NCBI GenBank assembly: GCA_038133505.1 | Contig: JAYPTI010000018.1 | Span: 1-30,378 of the forward strand | Source of the DNA: JAYQUR01 sp038133505 | GTDB lineage: Bacteria; Pseudomonadota; Alphaproteobacteria; MPNO01; UBA830 | Direction of reading: 5' to 3' | DNA: 30,378 bases | Part shown: piece by piece, positions 7,917 through 15,804 of the stretch | How positions within the stretch are numbered: position 1 is the first letter of the stretch | Layout: each line of letters opens with the position of its first letter | Made by a program: the position numbers and the translations under genes | The notes under the pieces: generated by a model | Databases searched by the model: none | What the model was told of the DNA's origin: nothing | The model's input: only the letters and a program-made list of their open reading frames with translations

Positions 7917-8927
7917 ATGAAGACGCACGTCATTTCCAGCGTAACGATAGCCGCGGCGATCGCCTTTTCCGTGCCGGCGCAGGCGGAAACCGTGATCCGG
8001 ATCAGCTCGTGGGCGCCGCCGACGCATTTCGTGAACGCCAAGGTCTGGCCGGAATGGGGCGCCGCGATCGCGAAAGCGACCCAGGGCCGCGTCACGACCA
8101 AGATCGAATACAAGCTCGCATCGCCTCCGAAGCAGTTCGAAATCGTCCGCGACGGTGTCGCGGATGCGGCGTGGATCTTCCACGGCTACAACACGCGTTA
8201 TGTCGCGACGCAGGCCGTCGAGTTTCCCGGCCTCGGTACAAGCGGCGAAGCCGCGGCTTACGGCTACTGGATGGTCCATCAGAAGTATCTCGCGAAGGCG
8301 AACGAGCATCGCGGCGTGAAGCTCGTCGGGCTGCATTCGCACGGCCCCGCGGTCATCCACACGAAGAAGCCGCTGGCCAAGCTGGACGACCTCAAGGGCC
8401 TGAAAATCCGCGTTCCGGGCGGCGTCGGCAGTATCGTCGGCAGCATCCTGGGCGTGACGGCGGTCAAGCTGCCCGCGCCGAAGGTCTACGAATCGCTGTC
8501 GTCGGGCGTCGCGGACGGCGTCTTCATGCCGATGGAAACCCAGAAGAGCTTCCGGTTGAAGGAAGTCGTGCCGTACGTGACGATCATGCCGGGCGGGCTC
8601 TATTACGGCAGCTTCGGCTTCATCATGAACCCGGCCAAATTCGCAAAGCTGTCCAAGGCGGATCAGGCCGCGGTCGACAGCGTCTCGGGCTTGGCGTTCG
8701 TCAAGCTCGGCCGTCACTGGGACGACGCCGACGTCGTCGGACGCGCAGACGCGGAGAAAGCCGGCACGAAGATCGCCACCGCCTCCGACGCGATGACCAA
8801 GGACTACTACGACCGGATGAAATCTGTCGAAGGCGACTGGGTGAAGAAGGTCGCGAAGTGGTTCGACGGTAACGCCGCGCTTGCCGAGCTGCGCAAGCTC
8901 GCCAAGGAATACGAAGCCAAGAAGTAA
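7917..8927 (+). CDS. dctP: TRAP transporter substrate-binding protein, DctP family
   Basis: A 336-residue periplasmic protein with a clear signal peptide ending in PAQA (cleavage near residue 23) before ETVIRISSWAPP. The family core is present: GVADAAWIFHG in lobe 1 and LDDLKGLKIRVPGG, in which Arg165 is the conserved arginine that grips the carboxylate of the ligand. An organic acid ligand is therefore likely, although unidentified. The ATG follows GGGAGAGAACCG. It is the first gene of a three-gene operon with DctQ (gap of two bases) and DctM. The 105 bp upstream, after the receiver remnant, should hold the operon promoter, but I could not pick a convincing -35/-10 pair. Confidence 0.95.
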   Translation: MKTHVISSVTIAAAIAFSVPAQAETVIRISSWAPPTHFVNAKVWPEWGAAIAKATQGRVTTKIEYKLASPPKQFEIVRDGVADAAWIFHGYNTRYVATQAVEFPGLGTSGEAAAYGYWMVHQKYLAKANEHRGVKLVGLHSHGPAVIHTKKPLAKLDDLKGLKIRVPGGVGSIVGSILGVTAVKLPAPKVYESLSSGVADGVFMPMETQKSFRLKEVVPYVTIMPGGLYYGSFGFIMNPAKFAKLSKADQAAVDSVSGLAFVKLGRHWDDADVVGRADAEKAGTKIATASDAMTKDYYDRMKSVEGDWVKKVAKWFDGNAALAELRKLAKEYEAKK

Positions 8928-8929
8928 CG

Positions 8930-9475
8930 TTGGCCGACGCTTCCGAAGACCGGACGGACGACACGCCCCGGTCGCGCCCGCTGGACATTCTGTTCAGGGG
9001 CGCGACCGAGGGCCTGTCGGCGCTCGTCCTGTTTGCCCTGATGGTCATGACCTGCATCGACGTATTCGGCCGCGAAGTGCTGAACGCGCCGCTCGACGGC
9101 GCCACCGAGCTGACCCAGCTCATGCTGGGCGTGATCGTGTTCGCCGTCCTGCCGGTCGTCAGCTACCGCGGAGATCACGTCGCGGTGGATCTCCTCGACC
9201 GCTGGTTCCCGGCGAGGCTCGCCAAGCCGCGGCAGGTCGTCCTCAACCTGCTGATGGCGGGAATGATGGCCGCCGTCTGCTGGCGCGTCTGGATCATCGG
9301 CGCGCTGCAGGCCGACTACGGCGACGCGACGGAATTCCTGCGCATCCCGCTCGGGCCGATCAGCATGTTCATCTCCGTGACCAGCGGAATCGCCGCGGTC
9401 GCCATGCTGGCGAACGCCGTCCGGATCGCGCTCGGACGCCCCGACCCGATCGGCGACAATACGCAGATATCGTGA
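8930..9475 (+). CDS. dctQ: TRAP transporter small permease subunit, DctQ family
   Basis: A 181-residue inner-membrane protein with four predicted helices. The motif MTCIDVFGREVLNAPLDGAT after the first helix is the classic DctQ signature (D-V-x-x-R ... N-x-P-x-x-G). The start appears to be TTG at 8930, two bases after the DctP stop; the next in-frame Met is inside the first helix, so the rare start is preferred and coupling to DctP translation is likely. Together with DctM it forms the membrane part of a secondary, ion-driven importer. The gene lies between its expected partners with matching codon use. Confidence 0.92.
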   Translation: MADASEDRTDDTPRSRPLDILFRGATEGLSALVLFALMVMTCIDVFGREVLNAPLDGATELTQLMLGVIVFAVLPVVSYRGDHVAVDLLDRWFPARLAKPRQVVLNLLMAGMMAAVCWRVWIIGALQADYGDATEFLRIPLGPISMFISVTSGIAAVAMLANAVRIALGRPDPIGDNTQIS

Positions 9476-9518
9476 TCCGATGCCCTCCCTCCCCATGACC
9501 CGACAGCCCGAGAGATAG

Positions 9519-10835
9519 ATGGAAGCGGCAATCATCGGCTTCGTCATCCTGCTCGTGCTGGTGTTCCTGCGCGTCCCTATCGCCTTTGCGATGGGCTTCG
9601 TCGGATTCGCCGGGTTCGGCTGGCTGTCCGGCTGGCAGCCGTCCCTCGCGATGGTCGGCACGCTCGTCTCCGACACGGCGCTCAGCTACGGGCTGTCGGT
9701 GGTGCCGCTGTTCATCCTGATGGGCAACTTCGTCGCCCGCGCCGGCCTCTCGGGCGAGCTGTACGACGCGAGCCACGCCTTCCTCGGCCACAAGCGCGGC
9801 GGCCTGTCGATGGCAACCGTCGTCGCCTGCGGCGGCTTCAGCGCGATCTGCGGCTCGTCGCTCGCAACCGCCGCCACCATGTCGAAAGTCGCGCTGCCGC
9901 CGATGCGCCAGTACGGCTATGCCGACACGCTGGCGACCGCGTCGATCGCGGCGGGCGGCACGCTCGGCATCCTGATCCCGCCGAGCGTCATCCTCGTCAT
10001 CTACGGGCTGATGACCGAGACCTCGATCCGCGAGCTGTTCGCGGCCGGATTCCTGCCGGGCCTGCTCGGCATCCTCCTTTACATGGCTGCCGTGCGCTAC
10101 GTCGTCTGGCGCGACCCGGACGCCGGACCGGCCGTTCCCAAACGTAACTGGCCCGAGCGGATGCAGGCCCTCAAGGGCGTCTGGGGCACGCTGCTGCTGT
10201 TCGCCATCGTGATGGGCGGCATTTACGGCGGCGCGTTCACGCCGACCGAAGCGGCGGGCATCGGCGCCGGCGGCGCGTTCCTTATCGCCCTCGCCCGCCG
10301 CGCGCTGACCTGGCGCATCCTTTACGACGTGCTCGCCGACAGCGCACGCACGACCGCCGTCCTGTTCACCGTCCTGATCGGCGCGTTGATCTTCTCGAAC
10401 TTCGTCAACCGCGCCGGGCTGCCCGACGGACTGCTGTCGCTGGTCACCGGCCACGACCTTTCGCCCGTCATGGTGATCGTCATCATCCTCGCGATCTATC
10501 TGGTGCTCGGCTGCGTGTTCGAAAGCCTGTCGATGCTGCTGCTGACGATCCCGATCTTCTTCCCCGTCGTGAAGGAACTCGGCTTCGCAGGGCTAGGCGG
10601 CGAGGAAATCCTCGTCTGGTTCGGCATCATCGCGGTGGTCGTCACCGAGATCAGCCTGATCACGCCGCCGGTCGGCCTCAACGTTTTCGTGCTGTCGGGG
10701 GTGGTGAAAGACGTGCCGACCTCGACCGTCTTCCGCGGCGTCACGCCGTTCTGGTGCGCGGACATCGTCCGCCTTGCGCTGCTGGTCGCCTTGCCGGCGG
10801 TCTCGCTGTTCCTGCCGCGGCTGTTTTACGGCTAA
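9519..10835 (+). CDS. dctM: TRAP transporter large permease subunit, DctM family
   Basis: A 438-residue polytopic inner-membrane protein. It begins with the DctM start helix (VFLRVPIAFAMGFVG). Two glycine-rich signature regions follow, CGGFSAICGSSLATAATM and AAGGTLGILIPPSVILVIYG, and then FTPTEAAGIGAGGAF. The C-terminal region has EISLITPPVGLNVFVL, which completes the family pattern. It is the transport subunit of the DctPQM system. It sits 43 bp after DctQ, with GAGAGA before the ATG. Its stop lies five bases from the stop of the convergent thioesterase gene, with no room for a conventional terminator between them. Confidence 0.95.
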   Translation: MEAAIIGFVILLVLVFLRVPIAFAMGFVGFAGFGWLSGWQPSLAMVGTLVSDTALSYGLSVVPLFILMGNFVARAGLSGELYDASHAFLGHKRGGLSMATVVACGGFSAICGSSLATAATMSKVALPPMRQYGYADTLATASIAAGGTLGILIPPSVILVIYGLMTETSIRELFAAGFLPGLLGILLYMAAVRYVVWRDPDAGPAVPKRNWPERMQALKGVWGTLLLFAIVMGGIYGGAFTPTEAAGIGAGGAFLIALARRALTWRILYDVLADSARTTAVLFTVLIGALIFSNFVNRAGLPDGLLSLVTGHDLSPVMVIVIILAIYLVLGCVFESLSMLLLTIPIFFPVVKELGFAGLGGEEILVWFGIIAVVVTEISLITPPVGLNVFVLSGVVKDVPTSTVFRGVTPFWCADIVRLALLVALPAVSLFLPRLFYG

Positions 10836-10840
10836 CCGCC

Positions 10841-11239
10841 CTAAAGCTGCGCCCGCTTCTTCTCAAGCCGCTCGCGCTGGCGGTCCTCGTCGATGACGAA
10901 GCGGACGTGCTTGGCCTTCCCCACCTCGTCGATGCCGTCGTGCACGTCGGCCTCCAGCATGACCCGCCTGCCCTCGACGCCGGTAATCTTCACGTGCACG
11001 GCCACCGTCTGGCCCATCAGCGTCGCGCCGAGATGGTCGATCGAGACGTGCGCGCCGACCGTCTGCTCGCCGGGATCGAGATGTTCCTGGATCAGGAGAC
11101 GCGCGGTTTCCTCGACGTCGCGCACCATGTAGGGCGTGCCGTAGACGCGGAGCTCGTCGCCCATGAAGGAGATCGTCCGCTCCTTGTCGATCTCGACGTT
11201 GCGGGTGCTTTCGAGGCCGACGGCCAAACTGTCCTTCAT
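10841..11239 (-). CDS. FlK-type hotdog-fold acyl-CoA thioesterase
   Basis: A 132-residue protein resembling the fluoroacetyl-CoA thioesterase FlK across its length. The catalytic residues of FlK (Thr42, Glu50, His76) have counterparts at exactly the same spacing: Thr35, Glu43 and His69, within YGTPYMVRDVEETARLL and VGAHVSIDHLGATLMG. The C-terminal half has GVEGRRVMLEADVHDGIDEV, which also parallels FlK (VEGRR and HDGVDEIG). It should hydrolyse a short or medium acyl-CoA; specificity for fluoroacetyl-CoA is not implied. The start ATG overlaps the stop of the upstream acyl-CoA ligase (ATGA), so the two are translationally coupled. The tail is rich in Arg, Glu and Lys. Confidence 0.85.
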   Translation of the reverse strand: MKDSLAVGLESTRNVEIDKERTISFMGDELRVYGTPYMVRDVEETARLLIQEHLDPGEQTVGAHVSIDHLGATLMGQTVAVHVKITGVEGRRVMLEADVHDGIDEVGKAKHVRFVIDEDRQRERLEKKRAQL

Positions 11240-12783
11240 GCGCTTTCCTCTCCGTAGAGTTTCCTGAGTTCGGTCTTGAGGATCTTGCCCATCGCGCTCT
11301 TCGGCAGTTCGTCGACGAACGCCATGCGGCGGGGGATCTTGTAGCCGCCGATCAGACCGCGGCAGTGCTCGATCACCTCGTCCTCAGCGAGGGTCGTGCC
11401 GGGGCGCGGCACGATGACCGCGAACAGCGCCTCGCCGTACTTCGCGTCCGGCACGCCGACCACTGCGCATTCGTGGACGTTCTCGTGGGTGTAGAGCGCC
11501 GCCTCGACCTCCTGCGAATAGACATTCTCGCCGCCGGTGATGATCATGTCCTTCTTGCGGTCCATGAGATACATGAACCCGTTCTCGTCCATCCGCCCGA
11601 CGTCGCCGGTATGGAACCAGCCGTCGCGAAAGGCGCGCTCGTTCTCCTCCGGGCGGTTGAGATAACCCTTGGTGACGTTGGGGCCGCGCACGACGACCTC
11701 GCCCGTCTCGCCGAGCGGCAGCTCGGCGCCGTCGTCGTCGACGATCCGCATGTCGATGCCGACGAGCGGCCGGCCGGCGGCCTTCAGGATGTCGTACGCG
11801 CCGGACGCGATCGCCGCGGCGTGCACGTCGCCGTCGACGGTGGTCAGGATCGGCGAGGTTTCGGTGAGCCCGTAGCCCTGCATCACGTCGACCTGCGGGA
11901 ACGCCTCCATCAGCCGCCGGATCCACTCGACCGCCATGGGCGCCGAGCCGTACAGCACGCGCCGGAAAGAAGACAGGTCGTACTTGGCGATGTCGGGCGA
12001 CTGCAGCGTCAGGATGATCATCGTCGGCGCCAGCATCATCGCCGTCGCGCCGGTGTCCTGGATCGTCCGCATCAGGTTGTCGGGCGTAAACGCCGGCAGA
12101 TAGGCATGCGCGCCGCCGACATGCGTATAGGCCGTCCCCAGCAGGTCGGCGGAATGGAACATGGGCGCAGCGTGCAGATAGATATCGTCGGCCGCCGCCT
12201 TCATCGGCACCGAGCACTGCATGCCGTTGGAGAAGACGTTGCGGTGGCTGAGACGAACGCCCTTCGACCGGCCCGTCGTGCCGCCGGTATAGAGCAGGAT
12301 CGCGTCCTCCTCCTCGCCGCTGTCGTTGCCGTCGGACGGCGATGCCGCGTCGATCAGGGAGTCGGAGGTATCCAGCGCGGTGTCCGCGCCTTCTCCCGGA
12401 ATGACGACGGCGCTGCCGCGCCACGGCGCGAACTCGGGCGTCTCCAGCGAGGACAGGAAGACGTCTTCCAGGAACAGCGCCTTCACGCCGGCGTCGTCCA
12501 GGATGTAGCGGATTTCGGTCGGTGCGAGGCGGAAGTTCACGGGGACGGGGATCGAGCCGTTCCAGTAGCCGGCATGGATCAGTTCGCAGTGCCGCCACGT
12601 GTTGCGGCAGACGATGCCGAACCGGTCGCCCTTGCCGACTCCCCGCACCTCGAGGACGGCGGCGAGCCGCATCACCCGGTCCATATGCTCTGACCAGGTA
12701 AAGCTGCGTTCGGTATCGACGATGGCCCGGTTCGCGCCGTAAAGCCGCTGCGCGCGTTCGAGCGCCGACCGCATGGTCAGCAT
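11236..12783 (-). CDS. Acyl-CoA synthetase / AMP-dependent ligase
   Basis: A 515-residue ANL-superfamily enzyme. The phosphate-binding loop YTGGTTGRSKG spans residues 165-175. YGLTETSP is the aromatic substrate/adenine motif. GWFHTGDVGRMDENGFMYL and DRKKDMIITGGENVYSQEVE form the hinge and A8 region, and Lys500 in AMGKILKTELR is the catalytic C-terminal lysine. It activates a carboxylic acid with ATP to an acyl-adenylate and then an acyl-CoA. The substrate cannot be decided; fatty and aromatic acids are both possible. ATG at 12783 or 12774 could be used. It overlaps the thioesterase gene by four bases. Both genes are separated from the RidA operon by a REP-like element. Confidence 0.93.
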   Translation of the reverse strand: MLTMRSALERAQRLYGANRAIVDTERSFTWSEHMDRVMRLAAVLEVRGVGKGDRFGIVCRNTWRHCELIHAGYWNGSIPVPVNFRLAPTEIRYILDDAGVKALFLEDVFLSSLETPEFAPWRGSAVVIPGEGADTALDTSDSLIDAASPSDGNDSGEEEDAILLYTGGTTGRSKGVRLSHRNVFSNGMQCSVPMKAAADDIYLHAAPMFHSADLLGTAYTHVGGAHAYLPAFTPDNLMRTIQDTGATAMMLAPTMIILTLQSPDIAKYDLSSFRRVLYGSAPMAVEWIRRLMEAFPQVDVMQGYGLTETSPILTTVDGDVHAAAIASGAYDILKAAGRPLVGIDMRIVDDDGAELPLGETGEVVVRGPNVTKGYLNRPEENERAFRDGWFHTGDVGRMDENGFMYLMDRKKDMIITGGENVYSQEVEAALYTHENVHECAVVGVPDAKYGEALFAVIVPRPGTTLAEDEVIEHCRGLIGGYKIPRRMAFVDELPKSAMGKILKTELRKLYGEESA

Positions 12784-12858
12784 CGGCCCTGTTCTCCGTT
12801 TCCGTCCCTTATCGTTGGGAGAAGTTTAGACCAAATTCCGCTCTCGGCGTAGAGCGGC

Positions 12859-12923
12859 GGGCGGGTCTTGGACCCGCCCCTACGTGGGAAAAACTATCGT
12901 AGGGGCCGGTCTAAGACCGGCCC
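12859..12923. repeat. Paired REP-like palindromes (BIME-like element, copy 1)
   Basis: Two palindromes face each other. The first has arms GGGCGGGTC (12859-12867) and GACCCGCCC (12871-12879) with loop TTG. The second has arms GGGCCGGTC (12903-12911) and GACCGGCCC (12915-12923) with loop TAA. CCCCTACG (12877-12884) and CGTAGGGG (12898-12905) also pair, so the whole 65 bp can fold into a cruciform or long hairpin. It begins just past the RidA stop (minus strand), where it can act as a terminator or mRNA stabiliser. A close relative is at 30079-30153. Confidence 0.85.
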
Positions 12924-12925
12924 GT

Positions 12926-13324
12926 CTATTGTCCCGATCCCAGGACCCCGACGGCCTCGATCTCGACCGTCATGTCGGGATGCACCAGTTTCGAGACCTC
13001 CAACAGCGTCGAGACGGGAAAATCTCCCTCGAAGAACTCGCGCCGCGCTTCCCAGACCTGCTGGCGATCGTTGATGTCGGTCAGGAAGACGTTGACCTTC
13101 ACGATGTCGGCCATGGTCCCGCCGGCCGCCTCGATCAGCGCCTTGATCTTGGAGAAGATGATTTTCGCCTGCTCGTAGGCGGTATCGCCGTCGATCCGGT
13201 CGAATTCGCTGCTGCGCGACGTCATCCCGGCGATGTAGACGTGCCGGTCGGCGACGAGACAGTTGGACCAGGTGCCTTCCGGCGGCTCGCCGACGCCGTC
13301 TGCTCGTATTCGGGTACGGGTCAA
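12926..13324 (-). CDS. RidA/YjgF-family protein lacking the canonical active-site arginine
   Basis: A 132-residue Rid-family protein: NCLVADRHVYIAGMTSR near the N-terminus, QAKIIFSKIKALIEAAGGTM, then VKVNVFLTD and the C-terminal HPDMTVEIEAVGVLG. Canonical RidA enamine/imine deaminases have an Arg in the F-P-x-R-S segment that binds the substrate carboxylate. Here the segment reads FPVSTLLEV, with Ser in place of Arg, so this belongs to a divergent Rid subgroup and should not be assumed to be a 2-aminoacrylate deaminase. The start is TTG at 13324, overlapping the DMT transporter stop (TTGA); no other start keeps the N-terminal strand. Rid proteins of this kind often sit in catabolic operons. 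Confidence 0.85.
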   Translation of the reverse strand: MTRTRIRADGVGEPPEGTWSNCLVADRHVYIAGMTSRSSEFDRIDGDTAYEQAKIIFSKIKALIEAAGGTMADIVKVNVFLTDINDRQQVWEARREFFEGDFPVSTLLEVSKLVHPDMTVEIEAVGVLGSGQ

Positions 13325-14262
13325 TGGACTGCCTCCTTCTTCGGGCCGGTCTTCAGGAGCGTGGTGAAAAAGATACCGGCGGCGATCAGCCCGATGCCGA
13401 CGGCATGGAACCAGTAAAGCTCCTCGTCGAGGAACCACATGGCGAGGAACACGGTGTAGACCGGGATCAGATGGACGAACAGCCCGGCGCGTCCCGGCCC
13501 CAGCCCTTCGACCGCATGGTTCCACCAGAACATCGCGAGGATCGACGCGAACACGGCATTGAAGCCGGTCGCCCAGGCGAGATCCCAGCCGAACGGCGTC
13601 GGCTTGTAATAGATGTTTTCGAGAATCCAGAACGGGCAGACAAGCACCGAGCCCGCCACGAGGATTCCGAAGACAAGGTTCAGGCGGTCCAGCTCGCGCG
13701 GCACTTTCCGCAGCAGGACCGCATAGAACGCCCAGGTCGTGATCGAGATGAGGATGAATACGTCGCCGATGTTGAGACTGAAAGACAGCAACGTCTCCAG
13801 CTTGCCGCGCCCGATCAGGTAAATGACGCCGGCCAGCGACAGGCCGACGCCGAACCACTGGATCGGCGTCAGCCGGTCGCGGAACATCAGCCACGCGACG
13901 GCGACGATGGTCACGGGCTCGGCGGAGTTGATCAGGGCGGCATTGATCGCCGTCGTGAACTGCAGGCCGACGAACAGCATGCCGTTGCCCCCGACGAACA
14001 GGCAGAAGCCGAGCAGCCCGATGATCTTCCAGTGCTTCCGCATCAGCGGGAGCTGCGCATGGAGGTTCCTGCCGCACAGGAAGTAGAGCAGGACGACCGC
14101 GATCAGGCAGCGGAAAAACGACAGCGCCGCCGGCGGTACGACGCCCGCGACCTCCTTGACGACGATCATGGAGAACGCCCAGCAAAACATCGCCATCGGC
14201 CCCGCCAGGGCCGGCGGCGGCGCGAAGCGGACGATGGGATTACTCGGCGGCAGCGCGCTCAC
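13321..14262 (-). CDS. DMT-superfamily transporter (two EamA domains)
   Basis: A 313-residue protein with about ten predicted helices arranged as two EamA repeats. The first repeat begins MFCWAFSMIVVKEVAG with PPAALSFFRCLIAVVLLYF. The second begins near LISITTWAFYAVLLRKVPR and contains LGPGRAGLFVHLIPVYTVFL, the conserved repeat end. Such proteins usually export metabolites or amino acids, or exchange nucleotide sugars; the substrate is unknown. GTG at 14262 is the start and lies 23 bases inside the LLM oxidoreductase gene; the RidA gene overlaps its stop. This tight packing indicates a single LLM-DMT-RidA transcript. Confidence 0.9.
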   Translation of the reverse strand: MSALPPSNPIVRFAPPPALAGPMAMFCWAFSMIVVKEVAGVVPPAALSFFRCLIAVVLLYFLCGRNLHAQLPLMRKHWKIIGLLGFCLFVGGNGMLFVGLQFTTAINAALINSAEPVTIVAVAWLMFRDRLTPIQWFGVGLSLAGVIYLIGRGKLETLLSFSLNIGDVFILISITTWAFYAVLLRKVPRELDRLNLVFGILVAGSVLVCPFWILENIYYKPTPFGWDLAWATGFNAVFASILAMFWWNHAVEGLGPGRAGLFVHLIPVYTVFLAMWFLDEELYWFHAVGIGLIAAGIFFTTLLKTGPKKEAVH

Positions 14263-15343
14263 CGAGTGCCTCGTTGACGCGCGGCATGACCTCTTCCGCC
14301 ATCAGTTCCATCGAGCGCCGCCCGAGGGCGGGATCGAGCCAGTCGTGGCCCGTATAGAGCAGCGTGCCGAACGGGCCGACCTGCTCGCGGAAGGCGAGTA
14401 TCTGGTCGACCACGTCGTTCACCGTGCCGGCGATCACCTGCATGTCGAGCGACTGCTCCAGCGTGATCTCGTCGTCGGGCTGGTCCGGATAGGCCCTGAA
14501 AATCAGAGGCTTACCGTTGCCGATCAGCTTGGTCATGATGTTGCGGAAATAGAAACCGTAGGGCCCGTCGGGCGTCCGTCCGTAGTCCCGCGCTGTCCTG
14601 TCGTCGTCGGCGACGAAAATCGATTTCGCGATACGCCAGCCGTCCCCGCTCACCGGCCGTCCGCCTTCCTTCAGACCGTCGAGATAGCGCGGCAGATGGG
14701 TCGCGACCCAGTGCGGCTGGACGTAGTTCGACGTTATCGGATCCCAGCCGCGCGCCGCCGCTGCGGTGATGCCGGCGGAATCGGGCGACACGGCGGTCAC
14801 CACGATGGGCGGGTGCGGCTTCTGCAGCGGCACCGCGACGATACCCTGGCCGATCTTCTCGTTGATCGTCCGGGCCGTCGATGCCGTCCACGGGCCGCTC
14901 TCGATGTCGTAGGGCGCCTCGCCGGACCAGATCTTCAGGATCATCTCGATGGACTCGAGCATCAGCCGGTTCCGGTTGTCGTCGAGATGGCCGAACATCT
15001 CGGCATCCGACAGCAGCCCGCCCGGCCCGATCCCGAAGATGAACCGCCCGTCCGTCATGTGATCGACCATCGCGACATGCGCCGCCACCATCGCCGGGTG
15101 GTAGGACGGCAGCGTCACGGCGGCGCTGCCGAAGACGATATCGGGCGCCTCGTGGCACAGCGAGGCGATGAACATCAAATTCGACGTGATCGGCTCGGCA
15201 CGGTCGGTGATGTGCTCGCCGAAGAACGCTTCGACGTAGCCCAGCCGGTCGGCAAGCAGCGCCGCCTCGCGGTTCTCGCGCAGCACCTCGCCGTAATCCT
15301 TGGCGGGCGGATGAACCGGTTGGGTGAAATAGCCCAGTCGCAT
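14240..15343 (-). CDS. LLM-class (luciferase-like) flavin-dependent oxidoreductase
   Basis: A 367-residue bacterial-luciferase-like protein. The N-terminus MRLGYFTQPVHPP is the first strand of the barrel. LADRLGYVEAFFGEHI and AAVTLPSYHPAMVAAHVAMVDHMTDGRFIFGIGPG are family landmarks (spanning about residues 37-118), with the F-G-x-G-x-G flavin phosphate region. Enzymes of this type use reduced FMN or F420 for monooxygenation or dehydrogenation; the residues needed to choose cannot be assigned here. I chose ATG at 15343, preceded by GAGGAAA, over an upstream ATG at 15373 that adds ten non-conserved residues. It is the first gene of an overlapping operon with a DMT exporter and a Rid protein. 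Confidence 0.92.
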   Translation of the reverse strand: MRLGYFTQPVHPPAKDYGEVLRENREAALLADRLGYVEAFFGEHITDRAEPITSNLMFIASLCHEAPDIVFGSAAVTLPSYHPAMVAAHVAMVDHMTDGRFIFGIGPGGLLSDAEMFGHLDDNRNRLMLESIEMILKIWSGEAPYDIESGPWTASTARTINEKIGQGIVAVPLQKPHPPIVVTAVSPDSAGITAAAARGWDPITSNYVQPHWVATHLPRYLDGLKEGGRPVSGDGWRIAKSIFVADDDRTARDYGRTPDGPYGFYFRNIMTKLIGNGKPLIFRAYPDQPDDEITLEQSLDMQVIAGTVNDVVDQILAFREQVGPFGTLLYTGHDWLDPALGRRSMELMAEEVMPRVNEALGERAAAE

Positions 15344-15444
15344 GGCGGTCGTTTCCTCTTCAGGCGGGTGCACCGCTCTTGATCGGGCGACTATAGCAGT
15401 GCGGTCGCGGACGCGATAGAAACGGGCGTCACGGGGGAACCTTC

Positions 15445-15804
15445 ATGTACGCCGATCACAGCATCACCCAGGCCGTTGGCCAGGCGATCATCGCCATCTA
15501 CTTCATCTGGCAGGGCATCAAGAACGTCCTGCTGTGGAAGATCAACGTGGGGCGCCTGGAAGACAAGGGCTTTCCGGGCACGATCAGCCTGACGATCGGC
15601 TTCATCCTGCAGTTCACCGGTGCCTTCCTCGTCCTGTTCGACTGGCACACGCAGATCGGGACGATCCTACTGATAATCTTCACCTTCCTCGCGACCGCCA
15701 TCTTCCACCGCTACTGGACGATGACCGACCCGCAGCGCACCTATCACTTCCTGCTGATGAGCTGCAATTTCTGCATCACCGGTGCACTGTTGATGCTGAT
15801 CTAG
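15445..15804 (+). CDS. DoxX-like integral membrane protein
   Basis: A 119-residue protein with four predicted membrane helices. The pattern AIIAIYFIWQGIKNVLLW, then GFPGTISLTIGFILQFTGAF, then FTFLATAIFHRYW matches the DoxX/YphA-like family (helix 1 with a G-x-x-K/N end, a glycine-rich helix 2 and a conserved F-H-x-x-W after helix 3). The function of the family is poorly defined; links to quinone or thiosulfate redox chemistry are known for some members. GGGGGAA precedes the ATG. It stands alone on the plus strand; its TAG overlaps the stop of the convergent CocE-type gene by four bases (CTAG). Confidence 0.82.
   Translation: MYADHSITQAVGQAIIAIYFIWQGIKNVLLWKINVGRLEDKGFPGTISLTIGFILQFTGAFLVLFDWHTQIGTILLIIFTFLATAIFHRYWTMTDPQRTYHFLLMSCNFCITGALLMLI

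Noticed and set aside
7431..8717. N-terminal extension of the minus-strand remnant across the DctP gene
   Set aside because: The frame stays open by chance on the strand opposite the receiver remnant and DctP; only the part left of about 7505 has independent protein character.
10836..10840. Terminator between DctM and the thioesterase gene
   Set aside because: The convergent stops are five bases apart and I see no hairpin with a T-run in the neighbouring coding ends.
11365..12693. 442-codon plus-strand frame across the acyl-CoA ligase
   Set aside because: It overlaps a complete ANL enzyme on the minus strand and has shadow-like composition rich in Arg, Val, Asp and His.
12859..12923. Possible CRISPR or tandem repeat array
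   Set aside because: There are only two facing palindromes and no regularly spaced identical repeats with unique spacers; the pattern is REP/BIME-like.
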